A DNA stretch of 64,000 nucleotides. It comes from Herbiconiux sp. SALV-R1 (GTDB lineage: Bacteria; Actinomycetota; Actinomycetes; Actinomycetales; Microbacteriaceae). This document shows, piece by piece, positions 1 to 7,921 of this stretch. The notes under the pieces were generated by a model, which worked only from the letters and a program-made list of their open reading frames with translations, did no database searches and was not told where the DNA came from. Position numbers and translations under genes: made by a program. The stretch covers positions 1,426,001-1,490,000 of the forward strand of contig NZ_CP053344.1 in the NCBI RefSeq assembly GCF_013113715.1, read 5' to 3'. How positions within the stretch are numbered: the first letter of the stretch is position 1; the number at the start of each line of letters is the position of its first letter.

Positions 1-306
1 AGCGACGTCGACGACCGCGACCTCGACCCGGCCATCGCCCACTCGGCGTACTTCATCGTGGCCGAGGCGCTCAGCAACGCCGTCAAGCACTCCGGGGCGC
101 GGTCGGTGTCGGTCGAGCTGCGCCGCGGGAGCGGCGAGCTGCGGGTGCGGGTGACCGACGACGGCGGTGGAGGCGCCCGCCTCGAGGACGGAACCGGTCT
201 CAAGGGCCTCGCCGACCGGGTCGACGCCCTGGGCGGTTCGTTCGAGCTGATCTCCCCGGAGGGCGGGGGCACTGAGGTGAAGGTGGAGCTGCCATGCGGG
301 TCGTGA
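1..306 (+). CDS. Sensor histidine kinase, C-terminal part (5' end outside window)
   Basis: The frame is open from base 1, so the gene starts upstream of the window; about 101 residues are visible. They form the ATP-binding half of a histidine kinase: an N box (EALSNAVKHS, residues about 22-31 of the visible part), a DDGGGG G1 box and a GTGLKGL G2 box. The short, glycine-rich form ending soon after G2 is typical of NarL-type (HisKA_3) kinases. The downstream response regulator starts inside its last codons (13 nt overlap), so the two are translationally coupled and form a two-component pair. Sensor and phospho-acceptor domains are not visible, so the signal cannot be guessed. Confidence 0.93.
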   Translation, partial: SDVDDRDLDPAIAHSAYFIVAEALSNAVKHSGARSVSVELRRGSGELRVRVTDDGGGGARLEDGTGLKGLADRVDALGGSFELISPEGGGTEVKVELPCGS

Positions 307-959
307 TCGGCGAAGACGAGGTGCTGCTGCGCGAGGGGCTGGTGCACCTGCTGCAGCGCGACGGCATCGACGTGGTGGCCGCCGTAGGCACGGCCGCCGA
401 GCTCGAGGCCGAGGTCGCCCGCGTGCTGCCCGACCTCGTGGTCACCGACATCCGGATGCCGCCGAGCCACACCGACGAGGGCCTGCTCGCGGCCTTGCGC
501 ATCCGTCAGACCCACCCGGGCGTCGCGGTCGTCGTGCTCTCGCAGTACGTGCAGAGGAGGTACGCGACCGAGTTGCTCGAGCACCGCGAGGGCGGCGTCG
601 GCTACCTGCTCAAGCAGCGCATCGCCGACGTGCACACCTTCACCGCCGACCTCCGCCGGGTGCAGCAGGGCGGCACCGCTCTCGACCCCGACGTCGTCGC
701 CGTGCTCGTCTCGCGCGCGAGCCGGGCCGGAGACGACGCGGTCGCCGGTCTCACCCCGCGCCAGCTCGAGGTGCTCGGGCTCATGGCCGAGGGGCGCAGC
801 AACGCGCACATCGCCGCGCGGCTCGGCACCTCCGAGAAGGCGGTGGTGCAGCACACCTCCCGCATCTACGACGCCTTCGGCCTTCCGGTCGCCGCCGACG
901 ACCATCGCCGGGTGCTGGCGGTCATCCGCTACCTCGCCGCGGCGGGCGGGGCGTACTGA
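294..959 (+). CDS. NarL/LuxR-family response regulator
   Basis: A 221-residue response regulator. The receiver domain covers about residues 1-120, with the acidic pocket at E7/D8, the likely phospho-acceptor at D52 (VVTDIRMPP) and the conserved Lys in YLLKQ near residue 106. A LuxR-type helix-turn-helix follows (LTPRQLEVLGLMAEGRSN through TSEKAVVQHTSRIYDAFG). The start ATG lies inside the end of the kinase gene, and the pair is presumably one transcript. The downstream gene is on the other strand, so the target genes are not evident here. Confidence 0.93.
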   Translation: MRVVIGEDEVLLREGLVHLLQRDGIDVVAAVGTAAELEAEVARVLPDLVVTDIRMPPSHTDEGLLAALRIRQTHPGVAVVVLSQYVQRRYATELLEHREGGVGYLLKQRIADVHTFTADLRRVQQGGTALDPDVVAVLVSRASRAGDDAVAGLTPRQLEVLGLMAEGRSNAHIAARLGTSEKAVVQHTSRIYDAFGLPVAADDHRRVLAVIRYLAAAGGAY

Positions 960-975
960 TAGGACCGCTCACCCG

Positions 976-2223
976 TCAGTACAGGCTGCGGATGAGCGCC
1001 TGCGCGATCGTGGCTGCCGGGCCCCTGCCGTCGGCGGCCGGCGCCAGGTTCGCCCACACCACGAGGGTGACGTCGTCGACCGGGTCGTAGGCCATGAACG
1101 AGTTGAACCCGGGGAGTTCGCCGGTGTGCCCGTAGAACGAGCCGACCTTCGCGATGTTCCAGCCGTAGGCGGCCGAAGCCGGGTCGTCGGGGTCGGTGGG
1201 CATCGCGCTGTCGAGCCGCTGCTGCTGCAGCTCGGGGTCGAGCAGCCCGCCGGTCTTGCCGCCGAGCGCCTCCGCCCAGTCGGCGAGGTCGGTGGCGGTC
1301 GAGATGCCGGCGCCGGCGGCCCACGCCCAGGAGGGGTTGTCGAGCGTGCCGTCGCTCGGCGCGAAGCTGCCGTCTTCGGCCCCGGCGAGCAGGTCGGGCG
1401 GGAGCTTCGACGACCCGAGGGTGCCCACGTTCGTCCACCAGTAGTACCCGTCGGAGTAGGGCGCGGGAAGGCTGCTGTCGGCGAGCTCGGGGAACGAGGT
1501 GTCGTCGAGCCCGAGCGGTGTGAACAGGCGGTCTTCGAAGATCTGCCCGAGCGGCTTGCCGTCGAGCTGCTCGGCGATCAGTCCGAGCAGCACGGTGTTG
1601 GTGTTCGAGTAGTGGAAGGCGGTGCCCGGCTCGAAGTCGGGCGGCAGGGCGAGCCCCATGGCCACGAGCTCCTCCGGCTGCCACACGCGCTGCGGGTCGG
1701 CGTCGAGCGCGGCGTTGAGCTCGTAGGTCTCGGTGTAGTTGGCGAGACCGCTGCGCATCATGAGCAGCTCTTCGATGGTGATGTTCTCGCCGTTCGGCAC
1801 GTCGGGCCGGTACATCGACACCGGGTCGTCGAGCGCGATCGTGCCCTCCTGCATCAGTTGCAGGATGACGGTTCCCGTCCAGGTCTTGGTGTTCGAGCCG
1901 ACACGGATGTGGTCGTCGACCGACACCGGGGTCGACCCGCCCGGGCTCGTCACGCCGTAGGTGGCGGTGAACTCGCCGGCGGGGGAGCGCAGCAGCATCA
2001 CGGCGCCGGGCTGGCCGAGTTCAGCCGCCGTCTTCTCGAACAGGGCGGTCAGCGCTTCCTCGTCGATCGGCCCCATGGTCGGCGCGGCCGCCGACGCGTC
2101 GGAGGGGCTGCTCGAGGCGTTCGGGGTCGGCGCCGCCGTCGGCTGAGCCGTGCAGGCCGTCAGGCTGAGTGCGGCGAGCAGTACCGAGCCCGCCGCGATG
2201 GTTCTGGTGAGCGGTGCGCGCAT
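976..2223 (-). CDS. Serine hydrolase lipoprotein (class C beta-lactamase / DD-carboxypeptidase fold)
   Basis: A 415-residue exported lipoprotein. A hydrophobic signal segment ends in the lipobox LTAC (C24), followed by a Ser/Ala/Pro-rich linker to about residue 45. The catalytic domain has the three motifs of penicillin-recognising serine enzymes: SNTK (SxxK), YSN (YxN) and HTG in the KTG position. This family includes DD-carboxypeptidases, esterases and class C beta-lactamases, so the substrate cannot be named, though a cell-wall peptide or beta-lactam-like ester is likely. It is the last of three leftward genes of related fold (5073 to 976); the gap to the PBP4-like gene is 31 nt, so an operon is likely. 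Confidence 0.9.
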   Translation of the reverse strand: MRAPLTRTIAAGSVLLAALSLTACTAQPTAAPTPNASSSPSDASAAAPTMGPIDEEALTALFEKTAAELGQPGAVMLLRSPAGEFTATYGVTSPGGSTPVSVDDHIRVGSNTKTWTGTVILQLMQEGTIALDDPVSMYRPDVPNGENITIEELLMMRSGLANYTETYELNAALDADPQRVWQPEELVAMGLALPPDFEPGTAFHYSNTNTVLLGLIAEQLDGKPLGQIFEDRLFTPLGLDDTSFPELADSSLPAPYSDGYYWWTNVGTLGSSKLPPDLLAGAEDGSFAPSDGTLDNPSWAWAAGAGISTATDLADWAEALGGKTGGLLDPELQQQRLDSAMPTDPDDPASAAYGWNIAKVGSFYGHTGELPGFNSFMAYDPVDDVTLVVWANLAPAADGRGPAATIAQALIRSLY

Positions 2224-2254
2224 CCGTCGTCTCCTGTCCTGGCCGGTACGGCTG

Positions 2255-3862
2255 CTAGTACGCCTGCTGAATGGCCGCGGCGACCGCCCCGACGTCGTCG
2301 TTGGCCTCGAACACGCCGTCGATGCCGTCGTAGAAGCCCTGGTTCACGATGATCGTGAACGCGAGCTCGCGGCCGCTCTCGGCGTCCATCACGCCGCCGA
2401 GCGTCTTGGTGGTCAGCTGCACCCGGCCGTTGAAGGCGTCGCCGCCCGCGAGGGTGCCGGTCTTGGCGAACACCTTGCCGGCCGCGGGGCTGTCGGTCTG
2501 CACGTCGGCGAGCGATCCGTCGACGCCCAGCACGGGCATCACGGCCTTCCAGGCCTCGGCGTCGGGCCGCTCGGCCATGAGGGTCTGGATCTGCACGGCG
2601 TTCGCCGGGGTGATGTAGTTGCCCTCGAGCCCCGAGCCGTCGATGAGCGAGGCGCCGAGGGTGTCGAGACCCTCGTCGGCCCAGATCTGCCCGGCGATCG
2701 CCATGCCGTCGTTGCAGTCGGTCGACCCGGCGTCGGCGGCGAGGCGGCAGATGAGCGTCTGCGCCCCGCGGTTGTAGCTGATCTTCATGACGTAGGTGAC
2801 CTCCTCCGAGAGCGGGAGCGACGTGAGCTCCGCCACCGACGGGAGGGAGGAGACCGTGTCGGAGGCCGGCAGTGCGCCCTCAGGGTTCGTGGCGACGGGG
2901 TCGGCGGTGACGCTCACCCCGGCTCGGCCGAGTGCCTCGATGAACGCGGTGCGGGCGAAGGTGGCGGGGTCGTCGAACTCGAACACCTTGAGCACCGGGT
3001 CGCCCTCGGCGACGGTTCCCGAGACGACGATGGTGTTCGGGTCGTCGGGGGAGGCGGCCGGCGCGGCGATGCGCGCGGGCTCGCCCTCGGCGACGGTCTG
3101 CACCTGGAGGTCGAGCTTCCAGGGCGCCACGGCGGGGGTGAGTGCCGCGGTCGCCGGCTCGCCGACGGCGCCCGGGGTGATGAGGATGTCGAGGAGGTTC
3201 TGGTTCACGACGATCGGGGTCACCGGCTTGCCCGCCAGCTCTCCCTCGAACAGCCTGTCGTCGACCACGACGTCGCCGTTCACCGCGGTGATGCCCGACG
3301 CCCGCACCTGCCGGGCGAGGTTGTCGAGCCCGGCGAGCGGGTCTTCGGTGGTGAGCGTCGCGCCCGGCAGCGGGTTCGCGTCGTTGTGGTCGAGGTTCGT
3401 GAAGTCGACGGTGCCGTCGGCCTTGGTGCGGCCGCCCAGCGTGAGGTCGCCCGCGCCGACCAGCACGAGATCGCCGACGAGGGTGCCGTCGGTGACGGTT
3501 CCCGACTGCTTCACCGGTGTCGTGACGGTGTGGTCGGGCCCCCACTTCACCCACGCCGCGCCCGCGCTGTAGGTCTTCACGAAGGAGCCGGGCTGCGCCA
3601 TCTTGTCCCCGTCGAGGTCGAGGAGCGTCTCACCCGTCTCGAGGTCACTCACCGAGATGAGCCAGCGGCCGTTCGCGTACTGCGGCTGGTTCATCACCTC
3701 GCGTGCCGCATCCGGAAGCCCGGGAAGGGCGTAGCCGCCCGTCGCACCGGGTGTGGGGCTCGGGGCCGGCGCCCCCGTGCAACCTGCCAGCAGCGCGCCC
3801 GTCGCGGCGAGGGCCGCCGCCGTGAGCAGGGCCGCGCGGCCGCGCGCCCTCACCCGGCTCAC
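2255..3862 (-). CDS. dacB: D-alanyl-D-alanine carboxypeptidase/endopeptidase, PBP4 (S13) family, lipoprotein
   Basis: A PBP4-type enzyme of 535 residues. It trims the stem peptides of peptidoglycan outside the membrane. Motifs present: SFVK (SxxK) in QPGSFVKTYS, SYN (SxN) in MKISYNRGAQ, DGSGLE typical of the S13 family, and AKTGTLAG (KTG). A lipobox LAGC after a short hydrophobic segment predicts a lipid anchor, which is less usual for S13 enzymes. The start chosen is the GTG at 3862, which overlaps the upstream stop codon by 4 nt (GTGA) and implies translational coupling; a second in-frame GTG at 3853 is possible. The frame stays open far upstream, but that part is antisense-like sequence over the neighbouring gene. 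Confidence 0.9.
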   Translation of the reverse strand: MSRVRARGRAALLTAAALAATGALLAGCTGAPAPSPTPGATGGYALPGLPDAAREVMNQPQYANGRWLISVSDLETGETLLDLDGDKMAQPGSFVKTYSAGAAWVKWGPDHTVTTPVKQSGTVTDGTLVGDLVLVGAGDLTLGGRTKADGTVDFTNLDHNDANPLPGATLTTEDPLAGLDNLARQVRASGITAVNGDVVVDDRLFEGELAGKPVTPIVVNQNLLDILITPGAVGEPATAALTPAVAPWKLDLQVQTVAEGEPARIAAPAASPDDPNTIVVSGTVAEGDPVLKVFEFDDPATFARTAFIEALGRAGVSVTADPVATNPEGALPASDTVSSLPSVAELTSLPLSEEVTYVMKISYNRGAQTLICRLAADAGSTDCNDGMAIAGQIWADEGLDTLGASLIDGSGLEGNYITPANAVQIQTLMAERPDAEAWKAVMPVLGVDGSLADVQTDSPAAGKVFAKTGTLAGGDAFNGRVQLTTKTLGGVMDAESGRELAFTIIVNQGFYDGIDGVFEANDDVGAVAAAIQQAY

Positions 3863-5073
3863 TGGGCGGCCTCGGTCGTCAGCACCTCGGCCAGCGCCCG
3901 GAAGGCAGCGTCGGCGGGGTGCGCGTCGGGAAGATTCGACTCGTTCATGTAGACCACGATGCTGGCGCCCGACACCGGGTCGTGGAACGTCGCCGCCGTG
4001 AAGCCGACACCCTCGCCGTTGTGGCCGAGCCAGCCGTTCGTCTGACCCATGCCGACGCCGTAGAGGTCGTAAGGAGGCCGCGGTATCTCGTGCCCGATCT
4101 CGCGCAGGGCCTGGGTCTCGGGTTTCAGCAGGGCACCCGAGCCGAGCGTGTCGGCCCAGACCCGGCCGTCGTCGAGGGTGGAGAACAGCGAGCCCGCGGG
4201 CCCGAGGATGGACGGGTTCTCCTGCTGTGGCTCCAGCGCGCCGTCGGCCTCGACGTACCCGGTCGGATGCGGGCCCGTCCAGTCGGCGACGTCGGTGAGG
4301 TACCGGGTGCCGCTCTGCCCCAGGGGGTCGAGGATGCGCTCCTGAAGCGCCTCGGCGTACGGCATGCCGGTGACCTTCTCGACCACGGCGCCCAGCAGGT
4401 TCGTGTTGGCATTGGTGTAGAGGTACTCGGTGCCGGGCTCGAACTGTGCGGGCTGGTCGATGACGAAGGCGTTGAGCTCGTCGAGCGTGTACACCTTGGT
4501 GGGGTCGACACTGAAGTCGTCGAGGAAGGCCTGGCCGACGTAGTCGGCGGCGCCGCTCGACATGTTCGCCAGCTCGAGCAGGGTGATGCGGTCGCCGTTC
4601 GTGATGCCGTCGACGTACCGGTCGATCGTGTCGTCGAGCGACAGCTTCCCCTCGTCGGCGAGCTGCAGGATGAGCGACACCGTGTACGACTTCGTCACGC
4701 TGCGGATGGGCCAGCTCATCTCGGTGGTGACGGGCACGTTCTGCTCCACGTCGGCGAGGCCGACCGCGGTGGTCCACGAGCCCTCGCCCGGCACCCAGAC
4801 GCCGGCGGCGGCACCCGGCACGTCGTACTCGGCCATCACGCCCTCCACGGCCTTCTGCAGGCTGCTCTGCAGCGCCGCCGGCAGCTCACCCTCGGGGGCG
4901 GCCGGGCGGGTGAGCGTCGGCCGGGCCGCCTCGCCGGAATCGCCGACGGCGGTTGGGGACGAGCTCGAGGGGGCGGCGCCGCTGGTGCAGCCCGCGAGCA
5001 GGAACGCCGCCGACGCCACGAGGGCGACGACGACGGATGGTCGTGGTGCGAAGTGCGGCGGGCGGTTCGGCAT
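3859..5073 (-). CDS. Serine hydrolase lipoprotein (beta-lactamase fold)
   Basis: A 404-residue protein, first of the leftward three-gene cluster. The N-terminus has a signal segment and a lipobox LAGC (C29), then a Ser/Thr/Pro-rich linker. Catalytic motifs are SVTK (SxxK, in PIRSVTKSY), YTN (YxN) and HNG in the KTG position (LGHNGEGVGF). The sequence is only distantly like the hydrolase at 976-2223, so this is not a recent duplication. Clustering with a PBP4 homologue suggests a role in peptidoglycan remodelling or defence against beta-lactam-like compounds. That role is inferred from context. Confidence 0.9.
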   Translation of the reverse strand: MPNRPPHFAPRPSVVVALVASAAFLLAGCTSGAAPSSSSPTAVGDSGEAARPTLTRPAAPEGELPAALQSSLQKAVEGVMAEYDVPGAAAGVWVPGEGSWTTAVGLADVEQNVPVTTEMSWPIRSVTKSYTVSLILQLADEGKLSLDDTIDRYVDGITNGDRITLLELANMSSGAADYVGQAFLDDFSVDPTKVYTLDELNAFVIDQPAQFEPGTEYLYTNANTNLLGAVVEKVTGMPYAEALQERILDPLGQSGTRYLTDVADWTGPHPTGYVEADGALEPQQENPSILGPAGSLFSTLDDGRVWADTLGSGALLKPETQALREIGHEIPRPPYDLYGVGMGQTNGWLGHNGEGVGFTAATFHDPVSGASIVVYMNESNLPDAHPADAAFRALAEVLTTEAAQ

Positions 5074-5297
5074 CGTTCCTCATTCCCTGCGACCCTGCGG
5101 ATTCCCTGCGGGCCGTCGTGCGACCGGATCCGGGCACGCCGGAACGCGCCTCGGTCACCAGGGTGACGGAGGGACGCGCGCGGGTGCAATAGACCTGGGT
5201 CCCCACCCGCTTGGGCCCAGCCGTTCGGGCGGCCGCGCGCATCCGCTAGCGTGGGCGGGTCGGCGATCGGCGCCGCGGGTTCGAAGGGGAGCAGGTC
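5074..5297. promoter_or_regulatory. Divergent intergenic region with a small dyad
   Basis: This 224-nt gap separates the lipoprotein cluster (leftward) from the DUF4432 gene (rightward). It contains the perfect dyad GTCACC-AG-GGTGAC at 5154-5167, which could be an operator for the leftward genes. A TAGCGT -10-like box lies at 5247-5252 for the rightward gene, giving a leader of about 40 nt with a purine-rich ribosome site before 5298. No clear -35 box is visible. Confidence 0.35.
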
Positions 5298-6245
5298 ATG
5301 ACCGATGTCCGCCGCGAGACGGAGGCGCGACTCGGTGCCGTGGAGCGCAGCTGGGGCCCGCGTTCGCTGCGGGCCGAGGGTGGGGCGGGCGACGGCCGGC
5401 GCCAGATCGACCTGCGCGGTCTCGGCGAGCTCGCCGTCACGGTCGAGCCCGACCAGTTCCTCGACCTCGGCGAGACCTTCTGGCGCGGGGAGGCGGTGTC
5501 GTTCACACCGCCCTCGACGGGGGCGCGCGCCGAGAGCTGGGGTCGGCGCTGGCTCGGCGGGCTGCTCACGACCTGCGGCCTCACCGCCGTCGGCCGTGCC
5601 GAGCCGGCGGAGGGCGGCATGCACGGCCGCGCCCACCTCGTACCCGCGCTGGTCACGCGATCGGAGGGTCGCTGGAACGGCGACGCGTACGAGCTCGAGG
5701 TGACCGGGCTGATGCGCGAGGGGGCGATCTTCGAGCAGAACCTCGTCGTGACGAGGTCGATCACGGCCCGGCACGGCGAGAGCCGCGTGCGGGTGAGTGA
5801 CGTCGTACGCAACGACGGCTTCGCGGAGGTGCCGCTCAAGCTGCTGTACCACATCAACCTCGGCTGGCCGCTGGTCGACGAGGGCTCGCGCGTGAGCGCC
5901 ACCACCGCCCCCGCTTGGGAGGCCGAGCTCACCGCTCCCGTCCCGCTCGAACCCGAGAAGGTCGACGCCCTCGTCGCCGACGCGGGCGACGACGGCTACG
6001 CCACCGCGACCCTCGATGCGCCGGGCACCCGCGTCACCGTGCGCTATCGCACGGCCGAGCTGCCGTTCCTCACCGTCTGGCGCAGCGCCGCATCCGGAAG
6101 CTACGCCCTCGGCATCGAACCCGGCACCTGCTGGCCGAGCCACGCCGACGGCCCCGGCAGCGGCAAGACGGGGCGGATGCTCGCCCCGGGCGAGGAGATC
6201 ACCACCGATCTCGAGATCGTCTTCGAGGCGCATCCTCCCGCCTGA
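5298..6245 (+). CDS. DUF4432 / aldose-1-epimerase-like protein
   Basis: A 315-residue soluble protein resembling the aldose-1-epimerase-like DUF4432 family, with a galactose mutarotase-like beta-sandwich. Recognisable stretches are GLLTTCGLTAVG, GGMHGRAHLVPA and LLYHINLGWPL; the conserved HGR and YHxNxG residues lie where mutarotases bind sugar. The substrate is unknown. The ATG at 5298 follows a purine-rich GAAGGGGAGC ribosome site. No sugar-transport or sugar-kinase gene is adjacent, so context does not help. Confidence 0.82.
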   Translation: MTDVRRETEARLGAVERSWGPRSLRAEGGAGDGRRQIDLRGLGELAVTVEPDQFLDLGETFWRGEAVSFTPPSTGARAESWGRRWLGGLLTTCGLTAVGRAEPAEGGMHGRAHLVPALVTRSEGRWNGDAYELEVTGLMREGAIFEQNLVVTRSITARHGESRVRVSDVVRNDGFAEVPLKLLYHINLGWPLVDEGSRVSATTAPAWEAELTAPVPLEPEKVDALVADAGDDGYATATLDAPGTRVTVRYRTAELPFLTVWRSAASGSYALGIEPGTCWPSHADGPGSGKTGRMLAPGEEITTDLEIVFEAHPPA

Positions 6246-6286
6246 AACCTCAATCGCTGCTGAGCGAATCGTGGTAGGCAGAGGAG

Positions 6287-7057
6287 ATGACAGCGATCCG
6301 CGGCGGCCGCCTCTCGGCCTGGCACGAGAAGTTCGTGGTCGAGGAGCGCTACGTCGAGGCGAACGACCGGCGCCGGCTGTACGTCACGGCAGCGGTACTC
6401 GTCGTCGTCGGGCTCGCCGCCTTCGTCACCATCCTCGTCGGAGTGCTCACCCACACCGGGTTCGAGCGGTTCGACCAGCCCGTGGAGGCCTGGTTCGAAG
6501 CGCAGGTGCGCCCCGACACCACAGCCGCGATGATCGTGCTCGCGATCGTCTTCGGGCCGGTGGCGCTCCCCATCATCATCGCCGTCGTGCTCGTCATCTG
6601 GATCATCGCCGCGCGCCACCTCTGGCGCCCGCTGCTCCTCGCCGGGGGCATGGTGACCGGTGTCGTCATCGCCCAGGTGCTCGCCCCGATCGTGCAGCAC
6701 CCGCGCCCGCCCATCGGCGACATGCTGTTCGGGCCCGACCACTCCTTCTCCTTCCCGTCGGGGCACGTGCTCGGCACCTCCGACTTCCTGCTCATCACCG
6801 CCTATCTCTTGGCCAGCCGGCTGCAGCGCAGCTGGTTCACCGTCGCCGCCTTCTCGATCGCCATCGTCGGCATCGGCGTGCAGGTCTTCAGCCGGCTCTA
6901 CCTCGGCTACCACTGGATCAGCGACACCACAGCATCCATCGCCATCTCCCTGGTCATCGTCGGCAGCATCATCGCCATCGACACCGCCCGCACGGTGAGG
7001 GTGCCGGGCGAGGCCGTCACCGGCCCCGCCTCGCAGCCGCAACGCGACGGCACCTGA
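6287..7057 (+). CDS. PAP2-family membrane phosphatase
   Basis: A 256-residue integral membrane protein with about five to six hydrophobic segments. It carries the PAP2 signature: HPRPP of the KxxxxxxRP motif, PSGH (in SFPSGHVLG), and SRxxxGxHxxxD (SRLYLGYHWISD). Such enzymes dephosphorylate lipid phosphates, for example undecaprenyl pyrophosphate or phosphatidic acid, at the outer face of the membrane. A TAGGCA box 6 nt before the ATG suggests a nearly leaderless transcript. Confidence 0.9.
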   Translation: MTAIRGGRLSAWHEKFVVEERYVEANDRRRLYVTAAVLVVVGLAAFVTILVGVLTHTGFERFDQPVEAWFEAQVRPDTTAAMIVLAIVFGPVALPIIIAVVLVIWIIAARHLWRPLLLAGGMVTGVVIAQVLAPIVQHPRPPIGDMLFGPDHSFSFPSGHVLGTSDFLLITAYLLASRLQRSWFTVAAFSIAIVGIGVQVFSRLYLGYHWISDTTASIAISLVIVGSIIAIDTARTVRVPGEAVTGPASQPQRDGT

Positions 7058-7104
7058 CCCGTCCCAGCCCGCCCCCTCAACCCGATCGAATCGAGAGGCA
7101 CACC

Positions 7105-7914
7105 ATGTCGACCAGAGCAACCGCAGGCCGCGCCGTGCAGAGCGCAGCGAACAGCAAGGGTCTCGAGATCCTGGCCCGGGTCGGGTTCGGTGCCAGCGCC
7201 CTCGTGCACATCCTGCTCGGCTACCTCGCCATCCGCGTCGCGACGAACGGCGGGGGAGAGAGCGACCAGTCGGGAGCGATGGCCGAGATCACCAAGCTCC
7301 CCGGCGGCACCATCCTCATCTGGGTCGTGACCATCGGGCTGTTCGCGCTGGCGCTGTGGCTCGTCGTCGAAGCCATCACGGGCATCGGCTCCTCCTCCGA
7401 CAAACGGTGGGTGCGCAGCCTCATCCCGGCCGGGAAGGCGGTGGCGTACGCCGCGGTGGGCGTCACCGCGCTCACCTTCGCGATGGGGCAGTCGACCAGC
7501 AACGCCGAGTCGACGCAGCAGACCAGCGCGAGCGTCCTGCAGATGCCGGGCGGCCCGATCCTGCTCGGGGTAGTGGGCGTCGCGGTCATCGGCATCGGCG
7601 GCTACTTCGTGTTCAAGGGCGTGACGAAGAAGTTCGAGGAAGACCTCACCATGCCCTCGGGCACCGTGGGTCGCGTGGTGCGCGTGATGGGTGTGGTCGG
7701 CTACGTGGCGAAGGGCATTGCGGTGGGAGTCATGGGCATCCTGTTCGTGGTCGCCGCGGTGAAGGTCGACCCGGGCAACGCGACCGGTCTCGACGGGGCG
7801 CTCAAGGCGCTCGTGCAGCTGCCGTTCGGTGTCGTCGTGCTGGTGGCGGTGGGTGTCGGGCTCATCGCCTACGGCCTCTACACCATCGTGCGGGCCCGCT
7901 TCGCGCGACTCTGA
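7105..7914 (+). CDS. DUF1206 membrane protein
   Basis: A 269-residue membrane protein made of three similar two-helix units: ARVGFGASALVHILLGYLA, AGKAVAYAAVGVTALTFA and VGYVAKGIAVGVMGILFV. Three copies are typical of the DUF1206 family, whose function is unknown. The start is the ATG at 7105, preceded by GAGAGG; sequence in the same frame upstream is antisense to nothing recognisable and overlaps the PAP2 gene. The gene converges on the photolyase gene with only 7 nt between them and no terminator-like hairpin. Confidence 0.88.
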   Translation: MSTRATAGRAVQSAANSKGLEILARVGFGASALVHILLGYLAIRVATNGGGESDQSGAMAEITKLPGGTILIWVVTIGLFALALWLVVEAITGIGSSSDKRWVRSLIPAGKAVAYAAVGVTALTFAMGQSTSNAESTQQTSASVLQMPGGPILLGVVGVAVIGIGGYFVFKGVTKKFEEDLTMPSGTVGRVVRVMGVVGYVAKGIAVGVMGILFVVAAVKVDPGNATGLDGALKALVQLPFGVVVLVAVGVGLIAYGLYTIVRARFARL

Positions 7915-7921
7915 GTCGACG

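Noticed and set aside
2255-4777. A single 840-residue PBP4 protein
   Set aside because: Residues before the GTG at 3862 read out of frame over the upstream serine-hydrolase gene and are Arg-rich. The lipobox and the GTGA overlap give a clear start.
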